Source: JASBTN01 sp965228805 (GTDB taxonomy: Bacteria > Pseudomonadota > Alphaproteobacteria > Rhodobacterales > Rhodobacteraceae). From it: 64,000 nt of DNA. The stretch is taken from the NCBI RefSeq assembly GCF_965228805.1, contig NZ_CBDDIE010000003.1, forward strand, positions 3,844,001-3,908,000, in the 5' to 3' direction. The notes beneath the pieces were generated by a model, which saw only the letters and a list, made by a program, of their open reading frames with translations, searched no databases and had not been told where the DNA came from. This document shows positions 1-8,637 of this stretch, piece by piece (the stretch's first letter is position 1; each line of letters begins with the position of its first letter). Made by a program: the position numbers and the translations under genes.

Positions 1-1
1 T

Positions 2-1393
2 ATCGCCTCTGGCGACGGCGAGGTCGTGCTGCGCGCCACCGGTCAGGTGGTTCTGTTCGACGGCTTCCTGAAGGTTTACGAAGAAGGCCGCGACGACGCC
101 GTGGTCGATGACGACGACAAGCGCTTGCCGCAGCTGATGGAAGGCGAGAAGGCCGACAAGCGCTCGGTTTCGCCGGAGCAGCATTTCACCCAACCGCCGC
201 CCCGTTATACCGAAGCCACCCTGGTCAAACGCATGGAAGAGCTGGGCATCGGCCGCCCCTCGACCTACGCCAGCGTCATCACCACGATCCAGGACCGCGA
301 ATATGTCCGCAAGGACAAGAACCGCCTGTTCCCCGAGGACAAGGGGCGCATCGTCACCATCTTCCTGATGAATTTCTTTCGCAAATACGTGGGCTATGAG
401 TTCACCGCGAACCTGGAAGAGGAGCTGGACGAAATCTCGGCGGGCGACATGGGCTACAAGGACGTGCTCAGCCGCTTCTGGCGCGACTTCTCGGCCGCAA
501 TTGGCGAGACGTCCGAGCTGCGCATCTCGGAAGTGCTGGACAAGCTCGACGAGGCGCTGGCCCCACAGCTTTACCCGCCGCGTGAGGACGGATCGGACCC
601 GCGCATTTGCCCGAAATGCGGCACCGGACAGTTGCACCTGAAAACGTCGCGCACCGGCGGCTTCGTGGGCTGCGGCAACTACCCCGAATGCAACTACACC
701 CGTCCGATCGCCGGGGAAGGCGCCGAGGGTGACGAACGTGTGCTGGGCGAGGATGCAGGTGACGAAATCTGGCTGAAATCCGGTCGCTTCGGGCCCTATG
801 TGCAGCGCGGCGAACCCACGCCCGAAAACAAGAAACCGCCGCGCGCCTCCCTGCCCAAGGGCTGGGACAAGGACGAGATGACGCTTGAGAAGGCGCTGAC
901 GCTCCTGTCCCTGCCGCGTCTTGTTGGTGCCCACCCGGAAGGTGGCGAGGTCAAGTCGAACTTCGGTCGCTTTGGGCCTTACATCATGCACCAGGGGCCT
1001 GAGGACGCCAAACCGGTCTATGTGAACCTCAAGGACCCGGCGGATGTGTTCGAGATCGGCATGAACCGCGCGGTTGAAATGCTGGCCGAGAAACGCGCCA
1101 ACCCCGGCCGCCGTGGCGGCGGAACGGCGGCTAAACCTTTGAAGGAACTGGGAGATCACCCGGAAAGCGGCGGACCGGTCAATGTCATGGAAGGCCGCTA
1201 TGGGCCCTACGTGAAATGGGAAAAGGTCAACGCGACCATCCCCAAGGATGTGAAACCCGAGGACGTGACCATGGAAATGGCCGTGGGCTGGATCGCCGAA
1301 AAGGCGGCCAAGAAGAAGCCCACGCGCAAGAAGGCCGCACCGAAGAAAACGGCCGCCAGGAAGACCACCAAGAAGGCCGCCGACGAGGCGTGA
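2..1393 (+). CDS. topA: DNA topoisomerase I, C-terminal part (5' truncated)
   Basis: The window opens inside this gene: the frame is open from base 2 and the ATG at 26 is internal. Type IA topoisomerase relaxes negatively supercoiled DNA in the nucleoid. The visible part holds the end of the catalytic core (KRMEELGIGRPSTYASVI near 230-285), one four-cysteine zinc ribbon (CPKC and CGNYPEC, about 608-700) and three Topo_C repeats with GRFGPYV, GRFGPYI and GRYGPYV near 784, 967 and 1195. The tail is rich in Lys, Ala and Thr, a DNA-binding end common in alphaproteobacterial TopA. The active-site tyrosine lies upstream of the window. About 463 residues are present, roughly half of the usual length. 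Confidence 0.96.
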   Translation: MASGDGEVVLRATGQVVLFDGFLKVYEEGRDDAVVDDDDKRLPQLMEGEKADKRSVSPEQHFTQPPPRYTEATLVKRMEELGIGRPSTYASVITTIQDREYVRKDKNRLFPEDKGRIVTIFLMNFFRKYVGYEFTANLEEELDEISAGDMGYKDVLSRFWRDFSAAIGETSELRISEVLDKLDEALAPQLYPPREDGSDPRICPKCGTGQLHLKTSRTGGFVGCGNYPECNYTRPIAGEGAEGDERVLGEDAGDEIWLKSGRFGPYVQRGEPTPENKKPPRASLPKGWDKDEMTLEKALTLLSLPRLVGAHPEGGEVKSNFGRFGPYIMHQGPEDAKPVYVNLKDPADVFEIGMNRAVEMLAEKRANPGRRGGGTAAKPLKELGDHPESGGPVNVMEGRYGPYVKWEKVNATIPKDVKPEDVTMEMAVGWIAEKAAKKKPTRKKAAPKKTAARKTTKKAADEA

Positions 1394-1441
1394 CAGGCTG
1401 GGCTTAATCCCCTGTTAAGCATGAGGTGACAGGGTGGAGGC

Positions 1442-1867
1442 ATGTCCGATGCCCTGCCCATCCTTCCGCGCGACATGCGCCCGTGGCTCTGGCCAGCGAC
1501 GGTGACGGTGGGATTTGCCGCGCTGATGACCTTCTACGTGGTCTGGTGTTTCGAGACGTCCGTCGGACACAGTGTGCTGCTGGCGGATCGCCTGCCCGCG
1601 CCACATCTCCTGATGCTCGCCCTGCCCGTGCTCGCCCACCTGGCGCTTGCCTGGCACTGGCGCAGGGCGCGGCGGTTGAACCTGGCGCTCGCCCTCCTTG
1701 GCCTGATCACCTGGCAGCAGGCCACCTACCCCGCCGGGATCGGCCTGCCCGCTATGCTGAACCTGATCCCCGAATGGCAGGACATCACCCTGGCCGCCAC
1801 ACCGCCGGAGCCTCTCTTCGTCGACCCGCTTCCGATCACCCGCGCCGCGCTGACCCCGGATAGGTAG
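1442..1867 (+). CDS. Small membrane protein of unknown function
   Basis: A 141-residue protein starting at ATG 1442 with a good ribosome site (GGAGG directly upstream). It has three predicted membrane segments, about residues 19-41, 54-73 and 78-96, followed by a soluble tail of about 45 residues. It lies 48 bases after topA on the same strand and may be co-transcribed with it. I do not recognise a family. Codon use matches its neighbours, so it looks like a real, lineage-specific gene. Confidence 0.7.
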   Translation: MSDALPILPRDMRPWLWPATVTVGFAALMTFYVVWCFETSVGHSVLLADRLPAPHLLMLALPVLAHLALAWHWRRARRLNLALALLGLITWQQATYPAGIGLPAMLNLIPEWQDITLAATPPEPLFVDPLPITRAALTPDR

Positions 1868-1902
1868 AAATACCATCCCCCGGACCCAACGGGCCCATTT
1901 CA

Positions 1903-1932
1903 TTGACTCCACAACGTGCCCACGCCAGAAAT
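1903..1932 (+). promoter_or_regulatory. Possible promoter of the CoA-transferase genes
   Basis: TTGACT at 1903-1908 matches a -35 element and AGAAAT at 1927-1932, after an 18-base spacer, is a weak -10. It precedes the scoA start by about 30 bases. Pattern match only. Confidence 0.25.
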
Positions 1933-1960
1933 GGCGCGGAACTGACGTGAGGACACTTTC

Positions 1961-2656
1961 ATGAACAAGGTATACGGCTCCGCCGCCGAGGCCCTGGACG
2001 GGCTTCTGCAGGACGGCATGCTGATCGCCGCCGGGGGCTTCGGCCTGTGCGGCATCCCCGAGCTGCTGCTCGCCGCCATTCGCGATGCGGGCACCAAGGA
2101 TCTGACCTTCGCTTCAAATAATGCGGGCGTGGACGAGTTTGGCATCGGCATCCTGCTTCAGACCAAGCAGGTCAAGAAGATGATCAGCTCCTACGTGGGC
2201 GAGAACGCCGAGTTCATGCGCCAGTACCTCTCGGGCGAGCTGGAACTGGAATTCAACCCGCAGGGCACCCTGGCCGAACGCATGCGTGCCGCCGGGCACG
2301 GCATCCCCGGTTTCTACACCAAGACCGGCGTCGGCACCGTGATCGCCGAGGGCAAGGAAGTGAAAACCTTCAACGGCGAGGAGTACATCCTCGAAGAAGG
2401 CATCTTCGCCGACCTGTCGATCGTCAAGGCCTGGAAGGCGGACGAGACCGGCAACCTGATCTTCCGCAAGACCGCGCGCAACTTCAACCCGCCGGCCGCC
2501 ATGTGCGGCAAGACCTGCGTGGTCGAGGTCGAAGAAATCGTGCCCACCGGCAGCCTGGACCCCGACGCGATCCACCTGCCCGGCATCTACGTGCATCGCA
2601 TCATCCAGGGCGAGCACGAGAAGCGCATCGAACAACGCACCACTCGGGAGGGCTGA
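1961..2656 (+). CDS. scoA: 3-oxoacid CoA-transferase, subunit A
   Basis: Alpha subunit of a succinyl-CoA:3-ketoacid CoA-transferase-type enzyme, which moves CoA from succinyl-CoA to acetoacetate in ketone body, poly-hydroxybutyrate or short-chain acid use. The 231 residues match the usual length. The family signature GGFGLCGIPELL is at residues 25-36. The start ATG has GAGGA upstream. The partner subunit begins 4 bases after the stop, so the two form an operon. The exact acid substrate cannot be read from the sequence. Confidence 0.94.
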   Translation: MNKVYGSAAEALDGLLQDGMLIAAGGFGLCGIPELLLAAIRDAGTKDLTFASNNAGVDEFGIGILLQTKQVKKMISSYVGENAEFMRQYLSGELELEFNPQGTLAERMRAAGHGIPGFYTKTGVGTVIAEGKEVKTFNGEEYILEEGIFADLSIVKAWKADETGNLIFRKTARNFNPPAAMCGKTCVVEVEEIVPTGSLDPDAIHLPGIYVHRIIQGEHEKRIEQRTTREG

Positions 2657-2660
2657 GACC

Positions 2661-3287
2661 ATGGCATGGGATCGTAATCAAATGGCCGCCCGCGCGGCGC
2701 AGGAGCTGGAAGACGGCATGTATGTGAACCTGGGGATCGGCATTCCGACCCTGGTCTCGAACTACATCCCCGAGGGCATGACCGTGACCCTGCAGTCGGA
2801 AAACGGCATGCTGGGCATGGGCCCCTTCCCGACCGAGGACGAGATCGACGCCGACCTGATCAACGCCGGCAAGCAGACCATCACCGAACTGCCCCAGACC
2901 GCCTATTTCGATAGCTCGATGAGCTTCGGCATGATCCGCGGCGGCAAGATCGCCATGGCGATCCTGGGCGCGATGGAAGTGGCCGAGAACGGCGATCTGG
3001 CGAACTGGATGATCCCCGGCAAGCTGGTGAAGGGCATGGGCGGCGCGATGGACCTGGTCGCCGGTGTGGGCCGCGTGATCGTGGTCATGGACCATTGCAA
3101 CAAGCACGGCGACACCAAGGTGCTGAAGGAATGTACCCTGCCGCTGACCGGCAAGGGCGTGGTGGACATGATCATCACCGACCTCTGCGTCTTCGAAGTG
3201 GAGCACAAGGGGCTGCACATCGTCGAGCTTGCCCCGGGCGTGACCCGCGAGGAAGTGATCGAAAAGACCGAGGCAACCATCGTCTGA
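2661..3287 (+). CDS. scoB: 3-oxoacid CoA-transferase, subunit B
   Basis: Beta subunit of the same cytosolic enzyme, 208 residues. It carries the catalytic glutamate in the SENG motif (E47), which forms the covalent glutamyl-CoA intermediate in this family, and the GIGIPTLV segment at residues 25-32. Its ribosome site (GGGAGG) overlaps the end of scoA. A strong terminator follows directly, so the operon is probably these two genes only. Confidence 0.94.
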   Translation: MAWDRNQMAARAAQELEDGMYVNLGIGIPTLVSNYIPEGMTVTLQSENGMLGMGPFPTEDEIDADLINAGKQTITELPQTAYFDSSMSFGMIRGGKIAMAILGAMEVAENGDLANWMIPGKLVKGMGGAMDLVAGVGRVIVVMDHCNKHGDTKVLKECTLPLTGKGVVDMIITDLCVFEVEHKGLHIVELAPGVTREEVIEKTEATIV

Positions 3288-3308
3288 ACGATGCGACAGA
3301 GATCAGAG

Positions 3309-3337
3309 AGGGCTCCCATCCGGGGGCCCTTTTTGTT
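3309..3337 (+). terminator. Rho-independent terminator after scoAB
   Basis: A 9-base-pair stem (3309-3317 with 3322-3330, one G-T pair) closes an ATCC loop and is followed by a T run at 3330-3337. Confidence 0.85.
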
Positions 3338-3424
3338 TGGGGCGCGGGGGGAGCGGCGGCGGTGTCCTCAACCCAGCCCCTTCTCAACCCCTGAAGAAAT
3401 ACCTATCTCCTTTGCACGCCCCAA

Positions 3425-3799
3425 TTGAACGGAACTGCCCTTTTGAAACCCTGTCCTAATTGTTCGCGTCGCACCTTTTCCTTCACGCACAGATTGCGCA
3501 TGGCACTGTTTCTGGGCCAGGGGGAATGCCCCGAATGCGGCACGCTGGTGAGACTGGCCGTGCGGGGACGCTGGTTGTTCGGGGTGCTGGTTAGTGTGCT
3601 CCTGATGCTGACAACACAGCTGGGCATGTACCTTGCCGGCTGGCCTGGACTGTTGGGGATGCTCGCCCTCGGGCTTGGCAGTGTCTTGCTTCTGGAGGCC
3701 GGTTTCGCCCCCGTCGTCCCCGAGGATCGCGCTTTTGACCTGCGCCCCCTGCGCGACCTCTTGACCCGCCTCCTGCGGCAAAGCTCGGCACGTCGCTGA
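3425..3799 (+). CDS. Zinc-ribbon membrane protein, unknown function
   Basis: A 124-residue protein starting at TTG 3425. The next in-frame ATG (3501) would remove the first of two CxxC pairs, CPNC near residue 10 and CPEC near residue 37. The two pairs suggest a small zinc ribbon ahead of two membrane helices (about residues 49-68 and 71-92). A basic C-terminal tail follows. No Shine-Dalgarno sequence is strong here, so the start is uncertain. It resembles the DUF983-type layout of alphaproteobacterial membrane proteins, but I would not assign it. Confidence 0.6.
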   Translation: MNGTALLKPCPNCSRRTFSFTHRLRMALFLGQGECPECGTLVRLAVRGRWLFGVLVSVLLMLTTQLGMYLAGWPGLLGMLALGLGSVLLLEAGFAPVVPEDRAFDLRPLRDLLTRLLRQSSARR

Positions 3800-3884
3800 T
3801 CCCCCATTCACATTCCCCCACCACTTTCATATTGTCGCCCCAATCCTCTGCCACATCGGTGGCGACGTATTTCGGGGGCAGGAC

Positions 3885-5201
3885 ATGCGGTTCAAGGACA
3901 TGGATTATGCGGGCTGGGGGCGGGTCAAGACGGCCTCGGGGGCCATGGCGCGGCCGGAGCGGATGCGTGCCTTGGCGGAGCTGGTAGCCGAGACCCCGGC
4001 ACCTGCCTTCGGCAACCATCGCTGTTATGGTGATGCAAGCCTGAACGATGGTGGCAAGGCGATCCGCATGACGCGGATGGATCGCATTCTGAGCTTCGAC
4101 AAGACCACCGGTGTGCTGGAAGCCGAAGCGGGGCTGACCATCGGAGACCTGGCCCGCGTGACCGCGCCGCAGGGTTGGCTGCCTGCCGTCCTGCCCGGCA
4201 CCGGCTTTGCCACCCTGGGCGGCTGCGCAGCGATGGATGTGCATGGCAAGAACCACCATGTGGCAGGCTCTTTCGGGCAGCACGTGCTCTCCGTGACGCT
4301 TCTGCAGGGCGACAAGCGCGTGGTGGCCACGCCCAAGCGCAACAAGGCGCTGTTTCGCGCCACCATGGGGGGGCTCGGTCAAACCGGCGTGATCGCGCAG
4401 ATGAAACTGCAGCTCAAGCCCTGCCCCGGCACCGTGCTGGAGGTCAAGGAACGCCGTATCGAGTGTTTCGAGGATTTCATTCGCGCGCTGGACGGCAGTC
4501 AGTCCGACTATGTGGTCGGCTGGATCGACGCCGCCGCCACCGGCGCCCACCTGGGCCGCGGTGTGCTGGAGGAAGCGCAGCTGACCCGTGGCGACACCCC
4601 GCCGCAATCGCACAGCCGCAAGGTGCCGATGGACGCGCCGGGCTTTGCCCTCTCGGCCCCCATCGTGCGCCTGTTCAACGCCGCCTATTACGGGCGCATC
4701 CCGCCGGGCGAAGGGCGCACCCGCATTCGCCGGATCGACGATTTCTTCTTCCCGCTGGACATGATCCACGACTGGAACCGGCTCTATGGCAAACGCGGCT
4801 TCCACCAGTTCCAATGCGTCGTGCCGCTGGACCAGGTCGCCGCCCTGCGCGAAATCCTGGCCGAGATTGCCGAGGCCCATCTGGCCTCGCCGCTCGCCGT
4901 GATCAAACGGCTGGGACCGGGGCGTGCCGGTCACCTTTCCTTCCCGACGGAGGGCTATACGCTCGCCGTGGACCTGCCTGCACGCGAAGGCGTCATTCCG
5001 CTGGCGGAACAGCTCGAACAGCTCTGCCGCCAGGCGGGCGGGCGGCTGTACCTTGCCAAGGACGCCCTCGCGCATGGTGAGGCAATCAAGGCGATGTATC
5101 CCGAACATGCCGATTGGGCGGCCGAAGTCGCCAAGGCCGACCCCGATGGCGCGTTCGAGACCGACATGACCCGCCGCCTGAACCTGAGGAACGCAACATG
5201 A
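3885..5201 (+). CDS. DprE1-like FAD-dependent decaprenylphosphoryl-ribose 2'-oxidase
   Basis: A 438-residue FAD enzyme of the VAO/PCMH fold. It resembles mycobacterial DprE1, which oxidises the 2'-OH of polyprenyl-phosphoryl-ribose to the keto intermediate on the way to the arabinose donor. Seen directly: the FAD-binding CYGDASLNDGG (48-57), PGTGFATLGG (104-113) and DVHGKNHHVAGSFGQHV (118-134), the last nearly the same as the DprE1 segment holding its flavin-linked histidine. The start has a GGGGGCAGG ribosome site. The stop overlaps the next gene's ATG by 4 bases, and that gene is a DprE2-like reductase, so the pair is translationally coupled. Other sugar-alcohol oxidases share the fold, but the HGKNHH segment favours DprE1. 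Confidence 0.85.
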   Translation: MRFKDMDYAGWGRVKTASGAMARPERMRALAELVAETPAPAFGNHRCYGDASLNDGGKAIRMTRMDRILSFDKTTGVLEAEAGLTIGDLARVTAPQGWLPAVLPGTGFATLGGCAAMDVHGKNHHVAGSFGQHVLSVTLLQGDKRVVATPKRNKALFRATMGGLGQTGVIAQMKLQLKPCPGTVLEVKERRIECFEDFIRALDGSQSDYVVGWIDAAATGAHLGRGVLEEAQLTRGDTPPQSHSRKVPMDAPGFALSAPIVRLFNAAYYGRIPPGEGRTRIRRIDDFFFPLDMIHDWNRLYGKRGFHQFQCVVPLDQVAALREILAEIAEAHLASPLAVIKRLGPGRAGHLSFPTEGYTLAVDLPAREGVIPLAEQLEQLCRQAGGRLYLAKDALAHGEAIKAMYPEHADWAAEVAKADPDGAFETDMTRRLNLRNAT

Positions 5202-5950
5202 GCGACAGCCAGACCCTGGATCAAACCTGGATCATCCTCGGTGCCACCAGCTCCATGGCGCGTGCCTTCGCCCGCGCTGTCGCCGCCGAGGGCGCAACCG
5301 TGCTGCTTGCGGGGCGCGACATGGACGACCTGAACGCCACCGCCGCCGACCTGACCGCCCGGGGCGCCAAGGCCGAGGCCATCCCCTTCGACGCCCGCAA
5401 ACCGGCAGGGTTCGCCGCCCTCATCGACCGCGCCCGATCCGAGCCCGGGGTGTTGAACGCCGCCGTCTTCGTGGGCTCCATGCCCGATCAGAGCGCCATC
5501 GACACCGATCCCACCCTGATCGAGGGCACGGTGAAGGACAGTTTCACCGGCCCCGCCCATGTCCTGCAATTGCTCGCCCCTGAGATCGAGGCGCGCGGCG
5601 CGGGCACCATCGTCGGCGTCGGATCGGTCGCGGGCGACCGCGGACGGATCGGCAATTATGTCTACGGCGCCGCCAAGGCGGGCTTCGCAACCTACCTGTC
5701 GGGACTCAGGAACCGCCTGACCCGCGCGGGTGGACATGTGATCACGGTCAAGCCCGGCTTCGTCGACACAGCGATGACCTGGGGGATCGAGGGCATGTTC
5801 CTCGTCGCCTCCCCAGACGCGGTGGCGCGCGACATCCTCAAGGCCGTCGCCAAGAAGCGCAACGTGATCTACACCCCCTTCTTCTGGCGCTGGATCATGC
5901 TGATCATCCGCCTGATCCCGGAACCGGTGTTCAAGAGACTGTCGATCTAA
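5198..5950 (+). CDS. DprE2-like short-chain dehydrogenase (decaprenylphosphoryl-2-keto-ribose reductase)
   Basis: Short-chain dehydrogenase of 250 residues. It probably reduces the keto product of the upstream DprE1-like enzyme with NAD(P)H to give polyprenyl-phosphoryl-arabinose. Seen: the nucleotide loop GATSSMA (15-21), catalytic Ser143 in VGSVAG and Y156xxxK160 in YGAAK. The C-terminus (RWIMLIIRLIPEPVFKRLSI) strongly recalls the end of mycobacterial DprE2. The start at ATG 5198 is chosen over an earlier in-frame ATG (5114) because it overlaps the DprE1 stop by ATGA and has CTGAGGA upstream. Confidence 0.83.
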   Translation: MSDSQTLDQTWIILGATSSMARAFARAVAAEGATVLLAGRDMDDLNATAADLTARGAKAEAIPFDARKPAGFAALIDRARSEPGVLNAAVFVGSMPDQSAIDTDPTLIEGTVKDSFTGPAHVLQLLAPEIEARGAGTIVGVGSVAGDRGRIGNYVYGAAKAGFATYLSGLRNRLTRAGGHVITVKPGFVDTAMTWGIEGMFLVASPDAVARDILKAVAKKRNVIYTPFFWRWIMLIIRLIPEPVFKRLSI

Positions 5951-6052
5951 GCCGCCAAGCGCCAGAGATCACCCCGCCCGCCTTTCCCCGGCGCAGCGGG
6001 GCGGGTGGGTGGGCGCTGTGCCGGGGAAAGGCGGGCCGCCGCGCGCGCACCC

Positions 6053-7480
6053 TCAGAACACGCTCTCCCACATGCCCGAGGCAAAGAACATCGCCGCCAG
6101 GCACATCAGCAAAAGCCCGATCCCGCGTTTGTCGCGCATGGCAAACAGGATCGGGTCGTAATCCTGCCGCCCCTCGTATCCCAACCGCACCATTCGGATG
6201 AGCCAGAGCATCATTGGCACCGCCGCCGCCCAAAGGAACAGGCGCGACGGGTAGAGAGCAATGGCCTGAGGCGAAAACCCGTAGGCGAGGAAGGACAGAA
6301 CCGCGCCCATCACGCCGATAAGCGCCAGGTTCAGCAATTTCGAACGATCCGCACGGGCGTAGCCGCGCCCCGGCAGGCGTTCGTCATTGCGTGCACGGGT
6401 CACCTCGGTCAGGCGTTTCACTGCGCCCAGCGCAGCGAAGGCGGGAAAGATGAAGCCGATCAGGAAGGCGGACACGCCAAGCCCCGTCACAGTGGCGCCC
6501 GCCACCACACGTAGCGTGTACAGCGCTGCGAGGATCGCAATATCGACCCAGCGCAGCCGTTTCAGGCGCAGCGAATAAGCCAGCGACAGCAGCATGTAGA
6601 GCGCGGTAATGAACAACATCTGCGGCCCCAACAGGGCCGACCCCAGCAGCGCCACCAACCCGGCGGCTGCCCCTGCCCCCATGCCGACCAGCAAAGGCAC
6701 CGCCCCGCTGGCGAAAGGGCGGAAGCGTTTGGTCGCGTGTAGTCGGTCTGCCTCCAGATCCAGCAGATCGTTGGCCACATAGATCGACGAGGCGGCGGCC
6801 GAGAAGCAGATCATGCCAAGCACGACCATACCCAGCGTGGCCCAGGTGAAATCATGGGCCGCCAACATCGGCAGCAGCAGAAGGATGTTCTTGACCCATT
6901 GATGCGGACGCAGCGCGCGCGCAAGATCGCGCCAGCGCCAGGTGCCGTCGAAGCTTTGCACCGGCTTGCCCGCCGCCGCCATGGCCTTGGCCGAACTCTC
7001 GTCCCCCACGACGATGGCCGTGTCCGCGCGTTCCCAGATTGCACGGTCCACCGGCTCGTTACCGGCGTAATCGAACCCACCTTCGCCATAGGCCGCGACC
7101 AGCGCTTCTGCTTTGGCCGTTCCCTTGAGGTTGGTGCCGTTTTCGGAGCCGAACACCTTCCCTTCCAGCCCATGATCCACGGCGAGCCGTTCGACCAGCT
7201 CGCGGTCTGACGCAGAGGCGAAAACCACCTCCCGCCCTTCGTTGCGCGCGATCTGCGCCAGTTCGGCGATCTCGGCGTGGACCGGCATCAGATCGGTGCG
7301 GGGTTGGCCGATGCGCGCCAGTTCCGCCTTCAGGCGGGGCCGGTCGCCCAGGTGCCGCAGTGAGGCGGCGATCGTGGCAATCGGGTGCTTGCCCATGCCC
7401 GCCCAAAAGCTCTCCACCAGCATATCGGTGCGCAGGAAGGTGCCGTCGACATCCAGCACCAGCGGGGTCTTGTCAGCCAT
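6053..7480 (-). CDS. HAD phosphatase-UbiA prenyltransferase fusion (putative DPPR synthase)
   Basis: A 475-residue fusion. Residues 1-185 form a HAD-type domain: DVDGT at 10-14, Ser89/Ser91, Lys123 and GDESS at 160. Residues about 187-475 form a UbiA prenyltransferase with NDLLDLEAD (237-245), the two Mg-diphosphate aspartates, then TKRFRP, as in mycobacterial Rv3806c. Rv3806c joins phosphoribosyl diphosphate to decaprenyl phosphate; the HAD half could remove the 5-phosphate afterwards. About eight membrane helices follow. The start at 7480 (GGGAGGCAACGA upstream) is preferred over 7501. It converges with the DprE1/DprE2 pair and overlaps the lytic transglycosylase gene by 8 bases. A lipid or haem prenylation role is the alternative. 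Confidence 0.82.
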   Translation of the reverse strand: MADKTPLVLDVDGTFLRTDMLVESFWAGMGKHPIATIAASLRHLGDRPRLKAELARIGQPRTDLMPVHAEIAELAQIARNEGREVVFASASDRELVERLAVDHGLEGKVFGSENGTNLKGTAKAEALVAAYGEGGFDYAGNEPVDRAIWERADTAIVVGDESSAKAMAAAGKPVQSFDGTWRWRDLARALRPHQWVKNILLLLPMLAAHDFTWATLGMVVLGMICFSAAASSIYVANDLLDLEADRLHATKRFRPFASGAVPLLVGMGAGAAAGLVALLGSALLGPQMLFITALYMLLSLAYSLRLKRLRWVDIAILAALYTLRVVAGATVTGLGVSAFLIGFIFPAFAALGAVKRLTEVTRARNDERLPGRGYARADRSKLLNLALIGVMGAVLSFLAYGFSPQAIALYPSRLFLWAAAVPMMLWLIRMVRLGYEGRQDYDPILFAMRDKRGIGLLLMCLAAMFFASGMWESVF

Positions 7481-8285
7481 TCGTTGCCTCCCGCACCGCA
7501 AAGACGCAGCCGTCAGTGATCAGCTCCGGTCGAGTTAGGCAGAGACCGCGTGCGACTTGCCAGGCGGCCAGGACCTTCGGCACGTATGCGCGGGTCTCGG
7601 CGTACGGCGGCACGCCGCCGTGATCGCCCACCGCGTTCTCGCCCGCGTTGTAGCCCGCAAGCGCCAGGATCACGTCGCGGTCGAAATGGTTAATCAGCCA
7701 GGACAGGTATTTCACCCCACCCGCGATATTCTGCGCGGGATCGGTGGCGTCTTCGACCCCGAAGCGTGCAGCGGTGTCGGGGATCAGTTGCATCAAACCC
7801 TGCGCACCCTTGCCGCTTTCCGCCGTCACCCGGCCCGAGCTTTCCACCGCAATCAGCGCGACAACCAGCGCCGGGCTGACATCGGTGCCGACGGTGGCTT
7901 TCAGGATCTCGGCCCCATGGACGGCGGCAATGTCCTGCAGGTGTTGCAAACGTGGCTGCGGCAACCCGTCACGCGCGTCCAGGGCCTCCATCGCGCGGGC
8001 CATGTTCTCCGCCCCGCCCTGATCAGCCTCGGCGCGCACGGTGGTCCAGAACCATTCCCACCCGGTCGCTGCAGCCGCAGGCACATCCGCCTCGGTGGCT
8101 GCCTCGGGCGCCGGGGTGGGTGTCGCCGGATCCACTTGCACTGTGATGCGCGGGCCGCTTTGGCCAGGCGTCGGCACGCCGACACGTTTGAAGGTGAACT
8201 CGGGCCAAGGCGCAGGCCCTTCGGCCATAGCCGGCACCGCCCCCAGCAGGGATGAGATCAAATACATATGAAGAAAGCGACGCAT
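7473..8285 (-). CDS. Secreted lytic murein transglycosylase (SLT domain)
   Basis: A 270-residue periplasmic enzyme that cleaves peptidoglycan glycan strands. Residues 1-21 are a signal peptide ending AMA. A Pro/Ala/Thr linker and a helical region follow. The SLT fold starts near residue 123, with catalytic Glu148 in AVESSG, then KGAQGLMQLIPDTA and ALAGYNAGENAV. The start at 8285 is chosen because it begins the signal peptide and follows GAGGCGCGC; the longer ORF start at 8396 has no such support. The stop overlaps the UbiA gene start by 8 bases, so both are probably one transcript. SLT enzymes near surface-structure loci often open the wall for assembly; here that is inference. Confidence 0.88.
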   Translation of the reverse strand: MRRFLHMYLISSLLGAVPAMAEGPAPWPEFTFKRVGVPTPGQSGPRITVQVDPATPTPAPEAATEADVPAAAATGWEWFWTTVRAEADQGGAENMARAMEALDARDGLPQPRLQHLQDIAAVHGAEILKATVGTDVSPALVVALIAVESSGRVTAESGKGAQGLMQLIPDTAARFGVEDATDPAQNIAGGVKYLSWLINHFDRDVILALAGYNAGENAVGDHGGVPPYAETRAYVPKVLAAWQVARGLCLTRPELITDGCVFAVREATNG

Positions 8286-8637
8286 GCGCGCCTCGCTCGT
8301 CTGCCTCGGGTCTATCGTTTTGCGAAAACATCGCAGACTCGGGCCGAAAGGGCCAGTTTTTCCTGCGTTTCGCGCAGACGTTAACCAACTCTTCACCCTG
8401 ATTTTGCAAGAAAGATTAAGGCGCGTTAATTTTTAAATCGTTTATTTTCAATACACTAAGTCGAATTCATTCGATTTTAGTAACTTGCCCAAAAACGTAC
8501 GAAAGCCGCCCAAATCCTGCCCCAATCAAAGGGCCATATATCCCCATGCCAAGCAGCAAACGGACCGGTTCACAGGCGGTTCATGATGAGCTCGGTGAAA
8601 ACTGACACAGACTGAACACCCATCGGAGGGACACAAG
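8286..8637. promoter_or_regulatory. Intergenic region upstream of the pilin genes
   Basis: 352 bases without a gene between the divergent transglycosylase and first pilin genes. It is clearly more AT-rich than its surroundings around 8395-8480. It contains a 6-base-arm palindrome TCGAAT-TC-ATTCGA at 8461-8474 that could be an operator. The first pilin has GGAGGGA upstream of its ATG. I could not place a convincing sigma-70 promoter. Confidence 0.5.

Noticed and set aside
1401..1422. Hairpin GCTTAA/TTAAGC after topA as a terminator
   Set aside because: Only six pairs, weak, and no T run follows.
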